Below, piece by piece: positions 42,895 to 54,468 of a stretch of 64,000 nt of DNA. The notes beneath the pieces were generated by a model. The model did not search any database. It had not been told where the DNA came from and saw nothing but the letters and a program-made list of their open reading frames with translations. Position 1 is the first letter of the stretch. The number at the start of each line of letters is the position of its first letter. Source of the stretch: Actinoplanes flavus (lineage in GTDB: Bacteria > Actinomycetota > Actinomycetes > Mycobacteriales > Micromonosporaceae); the NCBI RefSeq assembly GCF_017592555.1, contig NZ_JAGFNS010000012.1:186001-250000 (forward strand). Direction: 5' to 3'. The position numbers and the translations under genes were made by a program.

Positions 42895-43137
42895 GCCGGG
42901 CGGCCGTTCCGGGCCGCGGCAGGGCCGGCCGGGTGGCTGGTGCGGGTCCGCGTTGCCGGGCGGTCGTTCTGGGGCGCGGCAGGAGCGGCGGGTGGCTCGT
43001 GCGGGTCCGCGTCGCGGGCGGTCGTTCCGGGTCGCGGTAGGGGCTGGCCGGGTGGCTGGTGCGGGTCCGCGTTGCCGGGCGGTCGTTCTGGGGCGCGGCA
43101 GGGCCGGCCGGGTGGCTGGTGCGGCCGGGCGGGGCCG
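42895..43137. repeat. Four tandem 60-bp repeats abutting the PBP stop codon
   Basis: Units begin at 42895, 42955, 43014 and 43074 (59-63 bp each), each with GCCGGGCGG(T/C)CGTTC near the start and GGTGGCT(G/C)GTGCGGGTCCGC near the end. The array fills the gap between the DinB-like gene and the PBP stop (43138). Both other minus-strand frames are open through it, so it may be a displaced C-terminal tail. Confidence 0.8.
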
Positions 43138-45279
43138 TCACCAGACGAGCTTGTCGGAGGGTGGGGTGAATTTGAGTTTGGGTTCGTCCTGGAGGGCGTC
43201 CCGCAAGGTCTGGGCGACCGTGTATTTCGACAGCGTCGAGCGGCCCGACCCGACCAGGTGTTCCGGGTTGTCCGGGTCGGCGACGAAGGCGGAGGCCGCC
43301 AGCTGGGGGGTGTAGCCACTGAACCAGGCGGTCTTGTTGCCGTCGGTCGTGCCGCTCTTGCCGGCGACCGGGCGCTGCAGGACGCCGTAGACCATCGAGG
43401 AGGTGCCCCAGCCGCAGCGGCCGCGTGCCGCGCCGTAACCGGTGACGCAGCGGGCCGCGTCGGTGGCCGCGCGTGCGACGTTCTCCTTGACGGCCTGGTG
43501 GCAGCGGGGTGCGGCGACCAGGCGTTCCTGGTGGACGGCGTGGGTTCCGTCGGGGTTGCGGATGCTGAGCACCGGCAGCGGCTCGCAGTAGCGGCCCTCC
43601 GCGGCCAGGGTGGCGAAGACGTTCGCCATCTCGACCGGGGTGGCGTCGCTGACGCCCAGGGTGAAGGCGCCCCAGTCGGCGGCGTGTTCCCTGGTGGCGA
43701 GCTCCTTGTCGACGGCGGTGCGCCAGCGCAGCCCGAGACGTTCCGCCATCCGTACCGCCTTGTCCGCGCCGACCCGCTGTTCCAGCTGTACGAAGTAGGT
43801 GTTGACCGATTTGCCGAAGCCGCTCCACATGGTCTGCGTGCCGGTCATCGACTGGCTGGAGTTCTTCGGGCACCAGTAGATGCCGCAGGTCGCCGGCCCG
43901 GGCGCGGTGATGTATTGGGAGACGTAGCGTTGCGGCGCGTAGAAGGAGGTGGACAGTGGCAGCCCGGCGTCCAGGGCGGCCAGCAGCGTGAAGATCTTGA
44001 AGGTGGAGCCGGCCTGGTATCCGGCCATGTCACCGCCGCCGAGCAGCGGGTTGACCGTGTTGGGGTAGTTGCCCTTCTCGCCGTCCTTCCTCCGCCAGTC
44101 GGTGTGCCGCCCGTTGTCCTCCTGGTCCAGCGAGTAGTTTCGGTTGACGGCCATGCTCAGCACCCGGCCGGTTCCGGGCTGCACCACGACCTGCCCGTGG
44201 GCGAAGGGGCTGCCGCGTCCTTCCTTCTCCAGTACGTGCCGCAGCGCGTACCGCTGGATCTTGGGGTCTATGGAGGTGACCACCCGGTAGCCGCCGCGGC
44301 GCAACTGGGCCTCGCGTTCCTGGGGGTTGGCGCCGAAGGCGGGCTGTTCTCGCCACCAGCTCTTGAAGTAGTCGCAGAAGAAGCCCCAGTCGTTGTGCTT
44401 CGCCGGCACCGAGACGCAGTCGTTGGGCGGGGTGCTCAGCTTGAGTTTGATCCTCGAACGGAGGGCGGTGGCGGCCTGCTCGGCGGTGATCGCGTTCATC
44501 TTCCGCATCTGGTCGATGACGTAGTTGCGGCGGTCCAGGGCGGCACCTCGGTCGTTGGTCGCCGGGTCGTAGGCGGAGGGTGCCTTGACCAGCCCGGCGA
44601 GCAGTGCCGCCTCGGTGAGGGTGAGGTCGCGCGGCGCCTTGGAGAAGAAGACCTGGGAGGCGGCGAAGATGCCGTAGGCGCGGTGCCCGAAGTAGGCGGA
44701 GTTGAGGTAGCGCTCGAGGATCTCGTCCTTGGTGAGCCGCTGTTCCACTTCGATGGCGAGCCGCATCTCGCGCAGTTTGCGGGTGGCGGTCTGCTCGGTG
44801 GCCTTGAGCGCCGCGGTCGGTGTCTTGGCGCTGTCCCGCAGCGCCATCCGCACGTACTGCATGGTCAGTGTGGACGCGCCCTGGGAGACGCCGCCGGCCT
44901 GCTGGTTGGCGACGAAGGCCCGGGCCACGCCTTTGGGGTCGACGCCGTTGTGTTCGTAGAAGCGGGCGTCCTCGGAGGCCACGATCGCCTTGACCAGGTA
45001 GGGCGACATGTCGTCGAGGTCGGTGTGCTTGCGGTGTTCCTCGTAGAACATCGTGAGCAGTGTCCTGCCGTCGGCCGCGTAGACGTAGGTGGTCTGGGCC
45101 GGTGGTGTCTCGGTGAGCTGTTCCGGCATGTTCTCCAGCGCCTCGGTGCCGGCTTTGACGCCCATCCCGGCCAGTGCGGTGAAGGGGTAGGAGAGGCCGG
45201 CGAGGACCAGTCCGGCGATGAGCCCGGCCCGGATCAGCATGGCGACTTTTCCGGCTACGGTGAGGCGTCGGCTCGTCAC
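43138..45279 (-). CDS. Class A penicillin-binding protein (bifunctional transglycosylase/transpeptidase)
   Basis: A 713-residue murein synthase. One membrane helix at about 14-38 is followed by a GT51 domain with catalytic Glu103 in VASEDARFYEH, GASTLTMQYVRMA and RYLNSAYFG, and a transpeptidase domain with Ser425 in GSTFK, SVN at 491-493 and KSGTT at 641. All active-site motifs are intact. I start at GTG 45279, six bases after a TACCTT box and without a ribosome site (leaderless); an in-frame TTG at 45297 is less likely. Tandem repeats directly follow the stop. No Pro-rich tail or PASTA domain. Confidence 0.92.
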   Translation of the reverse strand: MTSRRLTVAGKVAMLIRAGLIAGLVLAGLSYPFTALAGMGVKAGTEALENMPEQLTETPPAQTTYVYAADGRTLLTMFYEEHRKHTDLDDMSPYLVKAIVASEDARFYEHNGVDPKGVARAFVANQQAGGVSQGASTLTMQYVRMALRDSAKTPTAALKATEQTATRKLREMRLAIEVEQRLTKDEILERYLNSAYFGHRAYGIFAASQVFFSKAPRDLTLTEAALLAGLVKAPSAYDPATNDRGAALDRRNYVIDQMRKMNAITAEQAATALRSRIKLKLSTPPNDCVSVPAKHNDWGFFCDYFKSWWREQPAFGANPQEREAQLRRGGYRVVTSIDPKIQRYALRHVLEKEGRGSPFAHGQVVVQPGTGRVLSMAVNRNYSLDQEDNGRHTDWRRKDGEKGNYPNTVNPLLGGGDMAGYQAGSTFKIFTLLAALDAGLPLSTSFYAPQRYVSQYITAPGPATCGIYWCPKNSSQSMTGTQTMWSGFGKSVNTYFVQLEQRVGADKAVRMAERLGLRWRTAVDKELATREHAADWGAFTLGVSDATPVEMANVFATLAAEGRYCEPLPVLSIRNPDGTHAVHQERLVAAPRCHQAVKENVARAATDAARCVTGYGAARGRCGWGTSSMVYGVLQRPVAGKSGTTDGNKTAWFSGYTPQLAASAFVADPDNPEHLVGSGRSTLSKYTVAQTLRDALQDEPKLKFTPPSDKLVW

Positions 45280-45285
45280 CCTTCG

Positions 45286-45291
45286 AAGGTA
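45286..45291 (-). promoter_or_regulatory. -10 element of the PBP gene
   Basis: TACCTT on the minus strand, six bases before GTG 45279, the spacing of a leaderless transcript. Confidence 0.5.
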
Positions 45292-45350
45292 TGACAAAAA
45301 GCCTCATGTTCTCCCGAAACGGCCGAAGTGTGGCGTGGTCGGCCGTCCGG

Positions 45351-45356
45351 CATGCT
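45351..45356 (+). promoter_or_regulatory. -10 element of cobC
   Basis: CATGCT (consensus TANNNT with one change) six bases before ATG 45363 and no ribosome site, consistent with leaderless cobC mRNA. Confidence 0.4.
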
Positions 45357-45362
45357 GAGCCC

Positions 45363-46415
45363 ATGAGTTTCGACCTCGATCATCATGGCGACGCCGAGGT
45401 GGGCGCGGGCCTGATCGATCTCGCGGTCAACGTGCGGCACCAGGCCATGCCCGCCTGGCTGGCCGGGCCGATCACGGCGTCGCTGAGCGAGCTCTCGGCG
45501 TACCCGGACGACCGCGCCGCCACCGCGGCCGTCGCCGCCCGGCACCGCCGCGACCCGGCCGAGGTGCTGCTCACCGCGGGCGCCGCCCAGGGTTTCGTGC
45601 TGCTCGCGCAGGCGTTGCGGGGCGCCCGGCGGCCGGTCGTGGTGCATCCGCAGTTCACCGAGCCGGAGGCGGCCCTGCGTAACGCCGGCCACCGGGTGGA
45701 GCGGGTGATCCTGCGCGAATCGGACGGCTTCCGGCTCGATCCGGGGCTGGTTCCGGACGACGCCGACCTGGTCTTCGTCGGCAACCCGACCAACCCCACG
45801 TCGGTTCTGCACCCGGCCGCCGACCTGGCGAAACTGGCTCGCCCGGGGCGCGTGCTGGTGGTCGACGAGGCGTTCGCCGACACCACCTTCCGGCCGGGCG
45901 TGCCGGGTGAGCCGGAGTCCCTGGCCGAGCGCCGCGACCTGCCCGGCCTGGTGGTGCTGCGCAGCCTCACCAAGACCTGGGGCCTGGCCGGCCTGCGCAT
46001 CGGCTACCTGCTCGGGCCGGCCGACCTGCTGCGCCGGCTGGCCGCCGTACAGCCGCTGTGGGCGGTCTCCACACCGGCGCTCGCCGCGGCCGCCGCCTGC
46101 GCCTCGCCGGTCGCTGTCGCGACCGAGCGGGAGATCGCGGCGGCCCTCGCCGCCGAGCGTGCCCATCTGGTGGAACGGCTGCGGCGAGTGCCGAGCGTCA
46201 CGGTCCCGGGCGACCCGGCCTCCGCGTTCGTTCCGGTACGCCTCCCCGCCGCCGATCAGATACGCGCTGAGCTGCGCCGACGCGGCTACGCGGTACGACG
46301 TGGCGACACCTTCCCGGGGCTGGGCCTCGACTGGCTCCGGATTGCGGTGCGCGACACTGCCACCACTGACGGATTCGTGCAGACTCTGACCGAAGTGATC
46401 GAGGAGCGACCGTGA
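45363..46415 (+). CDS. cobC: Threonine-phosphate decarboxylase / histidinol-phosphate aminotransferase-like
   Basis: A 350-residue fold-type I PLP enzyme. In cobalamin synthesis CobC/CobD makes (R)-1-amino-2-propanol phosphate for the lower-ligand linker. The PLP lysine is in SLTKTWGLAGLRIGY, LTAGAAQGF binds phosphate, and VFVGNPTNPTS is the family loop. The position directly upstream of cobT supports the corrin role over histidine synthesis. ATG 45363 probably leaderless. Its stop overlaps the cobT GTG by four bases. Confidence 0.88.
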   Translation: MSFDLDHHGDAEVGAGLIDLAVNVRHQAMPAWLAGPITASLSELSAYPDDRAATAAVAARHRRDPAEVLLTAGAAQGFVLLAQALRGARRPVVVHPQFTEPEAALRNAGHRVERVILRESDGFRLDPGLVPDDADLVFVGNPTNPTSVLHPAADLAKLARPGRVLVVDEAFADTTFRPGVPGEPESLAERRDLPGLVVLRSLTKTWGLAGLRIGYLLGPADLLRRLAAVQPLWAVSTPALAAAAACASPVAVATEREIAAALAAERAHLVERLRRVPSVTVPGDPASAFVPVRLPAADQIRAELRRRGYAVRRGDTFPGLGLDWLRIAVRDTATTDGFVQTLTEVIEERP

Positions 46416-47464
46416 CGCTGGAGACCACCCTGGCGGCCATCCGGCCCGCCGATGACGGGGCCATGACCGCCGCCCGCGAGTTGCAGGCGCGGCTCACCAA
46501 GCCGGCCGGTTCGCTGGGCGCGCTGGAGGAGTTGTCGGTGCGCCTCGCCGGGCTGGCCGGGGTGTGCCCGCCGCCGCTGCCGGAGCCGGCCACCGTCGCG
46601 GTCTTCGCCGGCGACCACGGGGTGCACGCCCAGCGGGTGACGCCGTGGCCGCAGGAGGTCACCGCCCAGATGGTGGCGAACTTCGTGGCCGGCGGCGCGG
46701 TGGTCAACGCGTTCGCCCGGCAGGCCGGCGCGGACGTCATGGTGGTCGACGTCGGCGTCGCCGTCCCGCTGCACGGCGGGCCGAACCTGCTGGACGCGAA
46801 CGTGCGGCGTGGCACCCGGGACATGACGGCCGGCCCGGCGCTCACCCGTGCGGAGGCGCTGGCCGCCGTCGAGGTCGGCATCCAGGTCGCCACGACCCTC
46901 GTCGACCAGGGCGCCCGCGCGCTGCTCACCGGCGACATGGGCATCGCCAACACGACCCCGGCCGCGGCGCTGATCGCCGTGTTCACCGGCGCGTCCGCGG
47001 AGGCGGCGACCGGGCGGGGCACCGGCGTCGACGACGAGACGTACCACCACAAGATCTCCGTGGTGGCGGCCGCCCTCCAGCGGCACGTACCCGATCCCGC
47101 CGACCCGCTGGGCGTGCTCGCCGCGGTCGGCGGCCTGGAGCACGCCGCGCTGACCGGGTTCATCCTGGGCGCCGCCGCGCGCCGCGTACCGGTGATCGTC
47201 GACGGTGTGATCGCGGCGTCGGCCGCGGTCGCGGCGGCGGCCTTCGCCCCGGACTCGGTGGCCGCCATGGTCGCCGGGCACCGTTCCGCCGAGCCGGGCG
47301 CGACCGTGGCGCTCGCCCACCTCGGCCTGGAACCGCTCCTCGACCTGGGCATGCGCCTCGGCGAGGGCAGCGGCGCGGTGCTGGCCCTGCCCGTCGTGTC
47401 GGCCGCCGTGCGCGTGCTGCACGAGGTGGCGACGTTCGATGCGGCGGGAGTGTCCGAGAAGTGA
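46412..47464 (+). CDS. cobT: Nicotinate-nucleotide--dimethylbenzimidazole phosphoribosyltransferase
   Basis: Makes alpha-ribazole phosphate, the nucleotide of the lower ligand. The 350-residue protein has the standard marks: SLGALEELSVRLAGLAG, VFAGDHGVHAQ, LLTGDMGIANTTPAAAL, and near the end LGLEPLLDLGMRLGEGSGA with the catalytic Glu. Length is normal for the bacterial enzyme. Starts at GTG 46412 inside the cobC stop and its stop overlaps the next GTG, so three genes are translationally coupled. Confidence 0.95.
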   Translation: MTLETTLAAIRPADDGAMTAARELQARLTKPAGSLGALEELSVRLAGLAGVCPPPLPEPATVAVFAGDHGVHAQRVTPWPQEVTAQMVANFVAGGAVVNAFARQAGADVMVVDVGVAVPLHGGPNLLDANVRRGTRDMTAGPALTRAEALAAVEVGIQVATTLVDQGARALLTGDMGIANTTPAAALIAVFTGASAEAATGRGTGVDDETYHHKISVVAAALQRHVPDPADPLGVLAAVGGLEHAALTGFILGAAARRVPVIVDGVIAASAAVAAAAFAPDSVAAMVAGHRSAEPGATVALAHLGLEPLLDLGMRLGEGSGAVLALPVVSAAVRVLHEVATFDAAGVSEK

Positions 47465-48669
47465 GCATCTATCCGTTGGGCCTGCGGATCGAGGGCCGCC
47501 GCGTGCTGGTGGTCGGCGGGGGCACCGTCGCCACCCGCCGGGTGCCGGCGCTGATCGCGGCGGGCGCCCGGGTCGAGATCGTGGCGCCGGAGCTGACCCC
47601 CACGCTGCGCGGGCACGTCGACGCCGGCCGGGCCGTCTGGACGCCGCGGCGCTTCGCGCCCGCCGACGTCGAGGGCGCGTGGCTGGTCCATGTCGCGATC
47701 GACGATCCGGAGGCGGCCGCGCAGGTCAGCCTGGCGGCCGAGGATCAACGGATCTTCTGCGTACGGGCGGACGACCGGGACGCGGCCACCGCGTGGACCC
47801 CGGCCGTCACCCGGCATGGCCAGGTGACCGTGGCGGTCACCGACGGTGGCGACCGTCGCCGGGCCATGGCGGTGCGCGACATGGTGGCCGGTGTCCTGGA
47901 GGCCACCCCGCCGGCCGCGCCCGAGCTCAAGGGGGTGGCCCTGGTCGGGGCCGGCCCCGGCGACCCCGAGCTGATCACCGTGAAGGGCCGTCGCCTGCTC
48001 GCCGCCGCCGACGTGGTGGTGGCCGACCGGCTGATCCCCGGCATGCTTCTCGGCGAGCTGCGCCCCGAGGTCGAGCTGATCGACGCCGCCAAGATCCCGT
48101 ACGGTCCGCAGGCCGCCCAGGAGGAGATCAACCGCATCCTGGTGGACCGGGCGAGCCAGGGCCGTTTCGTGGTCCGGCTCAAGGGCGGCGACAACTTCGT
48201 CTTCGGCCGTGGCGGCGAGGAGGCGCTGGCGTGCGCCCGGGCCGGTGTGCCGGTGCTGGTCGTCCCCGGGGTGACCAGCTCGATCGCGGCGCCCGCCCTG
48301 GCCGGCATCCCGGTCACCCACCGCGGGGTGGCGCACGAGTTCACGGTCGTCTCCGGGCACATCCCGCCGGACCATCCGGACACGCTCGTCGACTGGGCGG
48401 CGCTGGCCCGGATGCGCGGCACCGTCGTGGTGATGATGGGCCTGAAGAACCTGCCGCTGATCGCCGCGCGGCTGATCGCCGAGGGCCGCTCGGCGGACAC
48501 CCCGGTCGCGGTCGTGCAGGAGGGGTCGACGGCCCACCAGCGGTCGCTGACCAGCACGCTGGGCACGGTGGCCGAGGAGGCCGCGACGGCGGGGATCCGG
48601 CCTCCGGCGGTCGTCGTGATCGGCGACGTCGTCGCGGTCGGCGAGAGCGTGACGCCCGTTTCGAGCTGA
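47461..48669 (+). CDS. cobA: Uroporphyrinogen-III C-methyltransferase fused to precorrin-2 dehydrogenase-like domain
   Basis: A 402-residue CysG/CobA-type fusion. The N-terminal Rossmann domain (VLVVGGGTVATRR, residues 17-29, to about 150) resembles the precorrin-2 oxidase/ferrochelatase part. The C-terminal SUMT domain (from about 158) has GAGPGDPELITVKG, the YGPQAAQEEIN pattern, RLKGGDNFVFGRGGEE and VVPGVTSSIAAPALAGIP. It makes precorrin-2 and perhaps sirohydrochlorin, feeding cobalamin and sirohaem. Third gene of the cobC-cobT-cobA operon; GTG start in the cobT stop. Confidence 0.93.
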   Translation: MSIYPLGLRIEGRRVLVVGGGTVATRRVPALIAAGARVEIVAPELTPTLRGHVDAGRAVWTPRRFAPADVEGAWLVHVAIDDPEAAAQVSLAAEDQRIFCVRADDRDAATAWTPAVTRHGQVTVAVTDGGDRRRAMAVRDMVAGVLEATPPAAPELKGVALVGAGPGDPELITVKGRRLLAAADVVVADRLIPGMLLGELRPEVELIDAAKIPYGPQAAQEEINRILVDRASQGRFVVRLKGGDNFVFGRGGEEALACARAGVPVLVVPGVTSSIAAPALAGIPVTHRGVAHEFTVVSGHIPPDHPDTLVDWAALARMRGTVVVMMGLKNLPLIAARLIAEGRSADTPVAVVQEGSTAHQRSLTSTLGTVAEEAATAGIRPPAVVVIGDVVAVGESVTPVSS

Positions 48670-48700
48670 AGCGCGCGTCACCCGTACCGGAAAGAAGGGA

Positions 48701-48724
48701 CGCCGGGCCGAAAACGGCCCGGCG
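48701..48724. terminator. Bidirectional hairpin terminator
   Basis: Perfect 10-base arms CGCCGGGCCG and CGGCCCGGCG around AAAA, between the convergent cobA and otsA stops. Confidence 0.85.
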
Positions 48725-48731
48725 CCCGATC

Positions 48732-50138
<1,407 letters not shown>

Positions 50139-50276
50139 GCTGAGTACACCTCCGAGTGGTTTCTGTTCCCAAGATGAGCCTACTGTGTGTAAGCTCCCGC
50201 TCTCTCACCACCTCCACCCGACCGCCCGGGCCGAGGCGTGATGGACCCGCCGGGAACCGGGTGTCATCCTGTGCCG

Positions 50277-50792
50277 GTGACACCGCTCGATGATCATTCC
50301 CAGCGACGGCGGCCGTTGTTCATCCCTGTGGTGATCGCCACGGCGGTGCTGACGGTCGGCGGCTTGGTCACCGGGTATGTGCTCTCCCGCGGCCGTGAGG
50401 CGAAGAACCCCGAACCGGGCATCTCGCAGGGGCCCAGCCTGCTGGCGGTGGGGCCGCTGTGCCGGCCGGAGACGCAGGCGATGGGCGAGAAGGCGGGCGC
50501 CGTCGGGGAGTTGCGCCAGGTGCTGCGCGTGCGGACCGAGAGCCGTACGGTCGTCTGGATCTGCCAGGACGAGGCGGCGCACCTCTACTACCACGCGAAC
50601 AAGGGCGGCGGGGAGGCGAAGTGGGTGGAGAACAAGACGGCGCTGTTCCTGGACAACGTGAGCCACGACGATGCCGGCCGCGAGTTCTGGGCGGCGGCCG
50701 AGGACGGCGCCATCTTCGCGGTCAACGCCGACAAGCTGATCATCACGCACGAGGACGGCCGGGTCGAGGAACAGGACGTCGTCCCGGAGTGA
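50277..50792 (+). CDS. Hypothetical one-TM extracytoplasmic protein, 171 aa
   Basis: A protein I do not recognise. A basic N-terminus is followed by a single helix (FIPVVIATAVLTVGGLVTGYVL) and an extracytoplasmic part with PLCRPETQAMGEKAGA, VVWICQDEAAHLYYHAN and VENKTALFLDNV, two Cys that could pair. I choose GTG 50277, preceded at six bases by CATCCT, over GTG 50238, with no ribosome site for either. Upstream of ettA but 95 bases apart; functional link unproven. Confidence 0.6.
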   Translation: MTPLDDHSQRRRPLFIPVVIATAVLTVGGLVTGYVLSRGREAKNPEPGISQGPSLLAVGPLCRPETQAMGEKAGAVGELRQVLRVRTESRTVVWICQDEAAHLYYHANKGGGEAKWVENKTALFLDNVSHDDAGREFWAAAEDGAIFAVNADKLIITHEDGRVEEQDVVPE

Positions 50793-50887
50793 CAGCCGGG
50801 GTTGCCGTTCGCCGCGCGCGGGCAGGTGGAAAGATTGTCCTTTGATTCCGGCACCGACAACCCACGATCTCGGAGGTAGGGCACACC

Positions 50888-52556
<1,669 letters not shown>

Positions 52557-52564
<8 letters not shown>

Positions 52565-52976
52565 GCGTTTCATCTACGACGTGCCCGTGCGCTGGTCCGA
52601 CATGGACGCGTACGGGCACGTCAACAACGCTCGCTTCCTCACTCTCTACGAGGAGGCGCGGGTGGCGATGTTCTTCGTCGGGGCCAAGGCGCACGGCCTG
52701 GGCTCCTTCGAGGAGGGCATCGTGATCGCCCGCCACGAGATCGACTACGTGCGGCCGATCGACTTCGGTGACCCGGTCCGCATCGAGATGTGGGTCTCCG
52801 AGCTGCGGGCCGCGGCGTTCACGGTCTCCTACGAGCTGTTCGACGACGGTGTGCTGGCCAGCCGGGCGAAATCCGTGTGTGTGCCGTACAACCTGGTCAA
52901 GGGGCATCCGCGCCGCCTCTCCGACGCCGAACGGGAGTTCCTGGCGCCGTACGTCGACGCCGAGGACCGGTCATGA
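52557..52976 (+). CDS. Hotdog-fold acyl-CoA thioesterase
   Basis: A 139-residue 4HBT-family protein with VRWSDMDAYGHVNNARFLTLYEEAR, the hotdog helix, and HEIDYVRPIDFGDPVRIEMWV. The Asp in SDMDAYGHV is the likely catalytic acid. Such proteins hydrolyse acyl-CoA; the chain is unknown. The GTG start sits inside the end of ettA, so coupling to ettA is likely; this ettA-thioesterase order is common in actinobacteria. Confidence 0.9.
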
Positions 52977-53632
52977 GTTCGCACGGCCTGCTCGGGGTTC
53001 CCGACGCGGGCGCGTTCCTGGCGCGGCTCACCCGGCTCGATCCGGCCGCGCCGGTCCGGCTCCGGTCCTCCGGCGGGCGGACCGCGCTCTGGGCCCGGCT
53101 TCCCTGGGAGGTGCTGGTCACCCGTGAGGTGGCCGGCCCCGGCCCGGGCGACGCCACCGTCTCCGCCGCCGAACTGCTGGCCGTGCTGGCCGCCGGCGGG
53201 GAGGCCCTGCCGGAACGCCGGGACACGCAGTGGCGGTGGCCGCTGCCGCCGGCCGCCAGCCGGGCCGTCGAGTCGATCTCCGGCGCCGAGCTGGCCCAAC
53301 TCGCCGCGGCGGCCGCCGGGACGCTGCGGGAGGTCGCTTCGGGCGGTTTCCCGGGCCGGGCGGTCGGGCAGCGCGCGGTTCGCGACGCGCTCCTGGATCA
53401 CGTCGCGCTCGTCGTCACGCCCGAGGACGGCGCTCCCGTACAGATCTCCCAGCGTCTCGTCCAGGCCGTCGCCCGGATGGGTTTCCTCGGTCCGCGGGAC
53501 GCGGATCCCGCGGAGGTGAGGGTTCGGGTGGCAAGCGGCTGGGTGGGAATTTCTGCACCATATGGAGTAGCTTGGCGACAGAGCGTTCACAAATTGACTG
53601 TTATGCCGATGGTGAGTCACCCGAAAGGGTGA
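52973..53632 (+). CDS. Conserved actinobacterial protein, 219 aa, function unknown
   Basis: A soluble Ala/Arg-rich protein beginning MSSHGLLGVPDAGAFLARLTRLDP. It is compact with WRWPLPPAASRAVESISGAELAQL and helical stretches, and a positively charged C-terminal half. I know related proteins only as unnamed neighbours of ettA and thioesterase in Micromonosporaceae. Overlaps the thioesterase stop by four bases, so is part of the same operon. The last 20 residues (WRQSVHKLTVMPMVSH) look less conserved. Confidence 0.7.
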   Translation: MSSHGLLGVPDAGAFLARLTRLDPAAPVRLRSSGGRTALWARLPWEVLVTREVAGPGPGDATVSAAELLAVLAAGGEALPERRDTQWRWPLPPAASRAVESISGAELAQLAAAAAGTLREVASGGFPGRAVGQRAVRDALLDHVALVVTPEDGAPVQISQRLVQAVARMGFLGPRDADPAEVRVRVASGWVGISAPYGVAWRQSVHKLTVMPMVSHPKG

Positions 53633-53761
53633 CGCCACCTCGTTCTTCCGGTCCCGCCCTCTCGTTAGGGGGATGACCTTCAGGAACGGTACGGGTACCG
53701 TCTGCCCTCGGATCCACTGCAACACCCGGCTCTGGGTCTGTTGGGGAGTGAGGTGCACACG

Positions 53762-54343
53762 ATGCCGTGGTGGTCATGGCGTCCGGGATCGGCTGCGAGC
53801 GATGAGCCGGATACCGGTGGCGAGGTGGCGGTGCAGAGCTCCGTTCGCGTCGGTGTCCCGGCCCAGCGCGAGCCCAGCCGCTCCGGAGCTCCGTCCGAAC
53901 TGTCCGCGACCGGATCGTCCGATCTGGTCCTGCCGGTGCAGCTCGCGCGCGTCGGTAAGGCGCTCGATCTGCTCGACATCCGGTTCCTCGCCGACGGCGG
54001 CGGCAGCCTCCTGGCGATGTGGGAGCGGCACGCCGTGCTGTTCACCCTGGAGGGGCCGGACGACGAGATCCTGGTGATGCGGGCCCGCCCGCACGCGACC
54101 GTCCCGCCGGACTGGGCCGACCGCGCCTACCGGGTGGTCAACGAGTGGAACCACACACGCCGCTTCTGCAAGGCCTACGTCGGCGACCCCACCGAGCGGG
54201 GGCAGCTCCCGATCTACGCGGAGCTCCAGGTCCCCCTCGCCGCGGGCGTCCATGACACCCTGCTGGTCGAGCTGCTCGACTGCGGCGCCGCGGTGGCCAC
54301 CTCCTTCGTGGACTGGCTCCACGACGAGGGAGCATTGCTCTGA
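53762..54343 (+). CDS. YbjN-domain protein
   Basis: A 193-residue protein with a YbjN/TY-DUF fold from about 60 on: LARVGKALDLLDIRFLADGGGSLLAMWERHAVLFTLEGPDDEILVMRARP, then VVNEWNHTRRFCKAYVGDPT. YbjN-type proteins resemble type III secretion chaperones and influence stress and motility in enterobacteria; here their function is unknown. ATG 53762 follows GAGGTG. The stop codon starts the second copy of the dispersed repeat (54341). Confidence 0.8.
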   Translation: MPWWSWRPGSAASDEPDTGGEVAVQSSVRVGVPAQREPSRSGAPSELSATGSSDLVLPVQLARVGKALDLLDIRFLADGGGSLLAMWERHAVLFTLEGPDDEILVMRARPHATVPPDWADRAYRVVNEWNHTRRFCKAYVGDPTERGQLPIYAELQVPLAAGVHDTLLVELLDCGAAVATSFVDWLHDEGALL

Positions 54344-54363
54344 TTGCTCCGCTTCGCTCCGCG
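54341..54363 (+). repeat. Short dispersed repeat on a stop codon (copy 2)
   Basis: Begins at the YbjN TGA and differs from the copy at 10441 by one base. It runs directly into the large palindrome at 54364. Confidence 0.6.
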
Positions 54364-54463
54364 GCGATTCGCCTGGTAACCGGTGACTCAGGGCACGATT
54401 TTCCGCCACCGCACACCCCGCGGCGTCGAAAAATCGTGCCCTGAGTCACCGGCGGCGAATCGC
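54364..54463. repeat. Large palindrome between convergent genes
   Basis: Perfect 23-bp arms (54380-54402 and 54430-54452) and flanking 10-bp arms (GCGATTCGCC at 54364-54373, GGCGAATCGC at 54454-54463) form about 33 paired bases around a 27-base GC-rich loop. No direct repeat or transposase is seen. It lies between the YbjN gene and the minus-strand beta-propeller gene, whose stop is five bases beyond. Confidence 0.85.
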
Positions 54464-54468
54464 GGGAT

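Noticed and set aside
42895-43137. CRISPR array
   Set aside because: Units of 60 bp directly abut without unique spacers; no cas genes.
42617-43873. Minus-strand frame through the 60-bp repeat into the PBP gene
   Set aside because: Repeat-rich Pro/Thr/Arg product with no start or domain; kept only as a possible displaced tail.
42940-45294. 784-codon plus-strand frame opposite the PBP gene
   Set aside because: Shadow of the PBP; its minus-strand frame has all active-site motifs.
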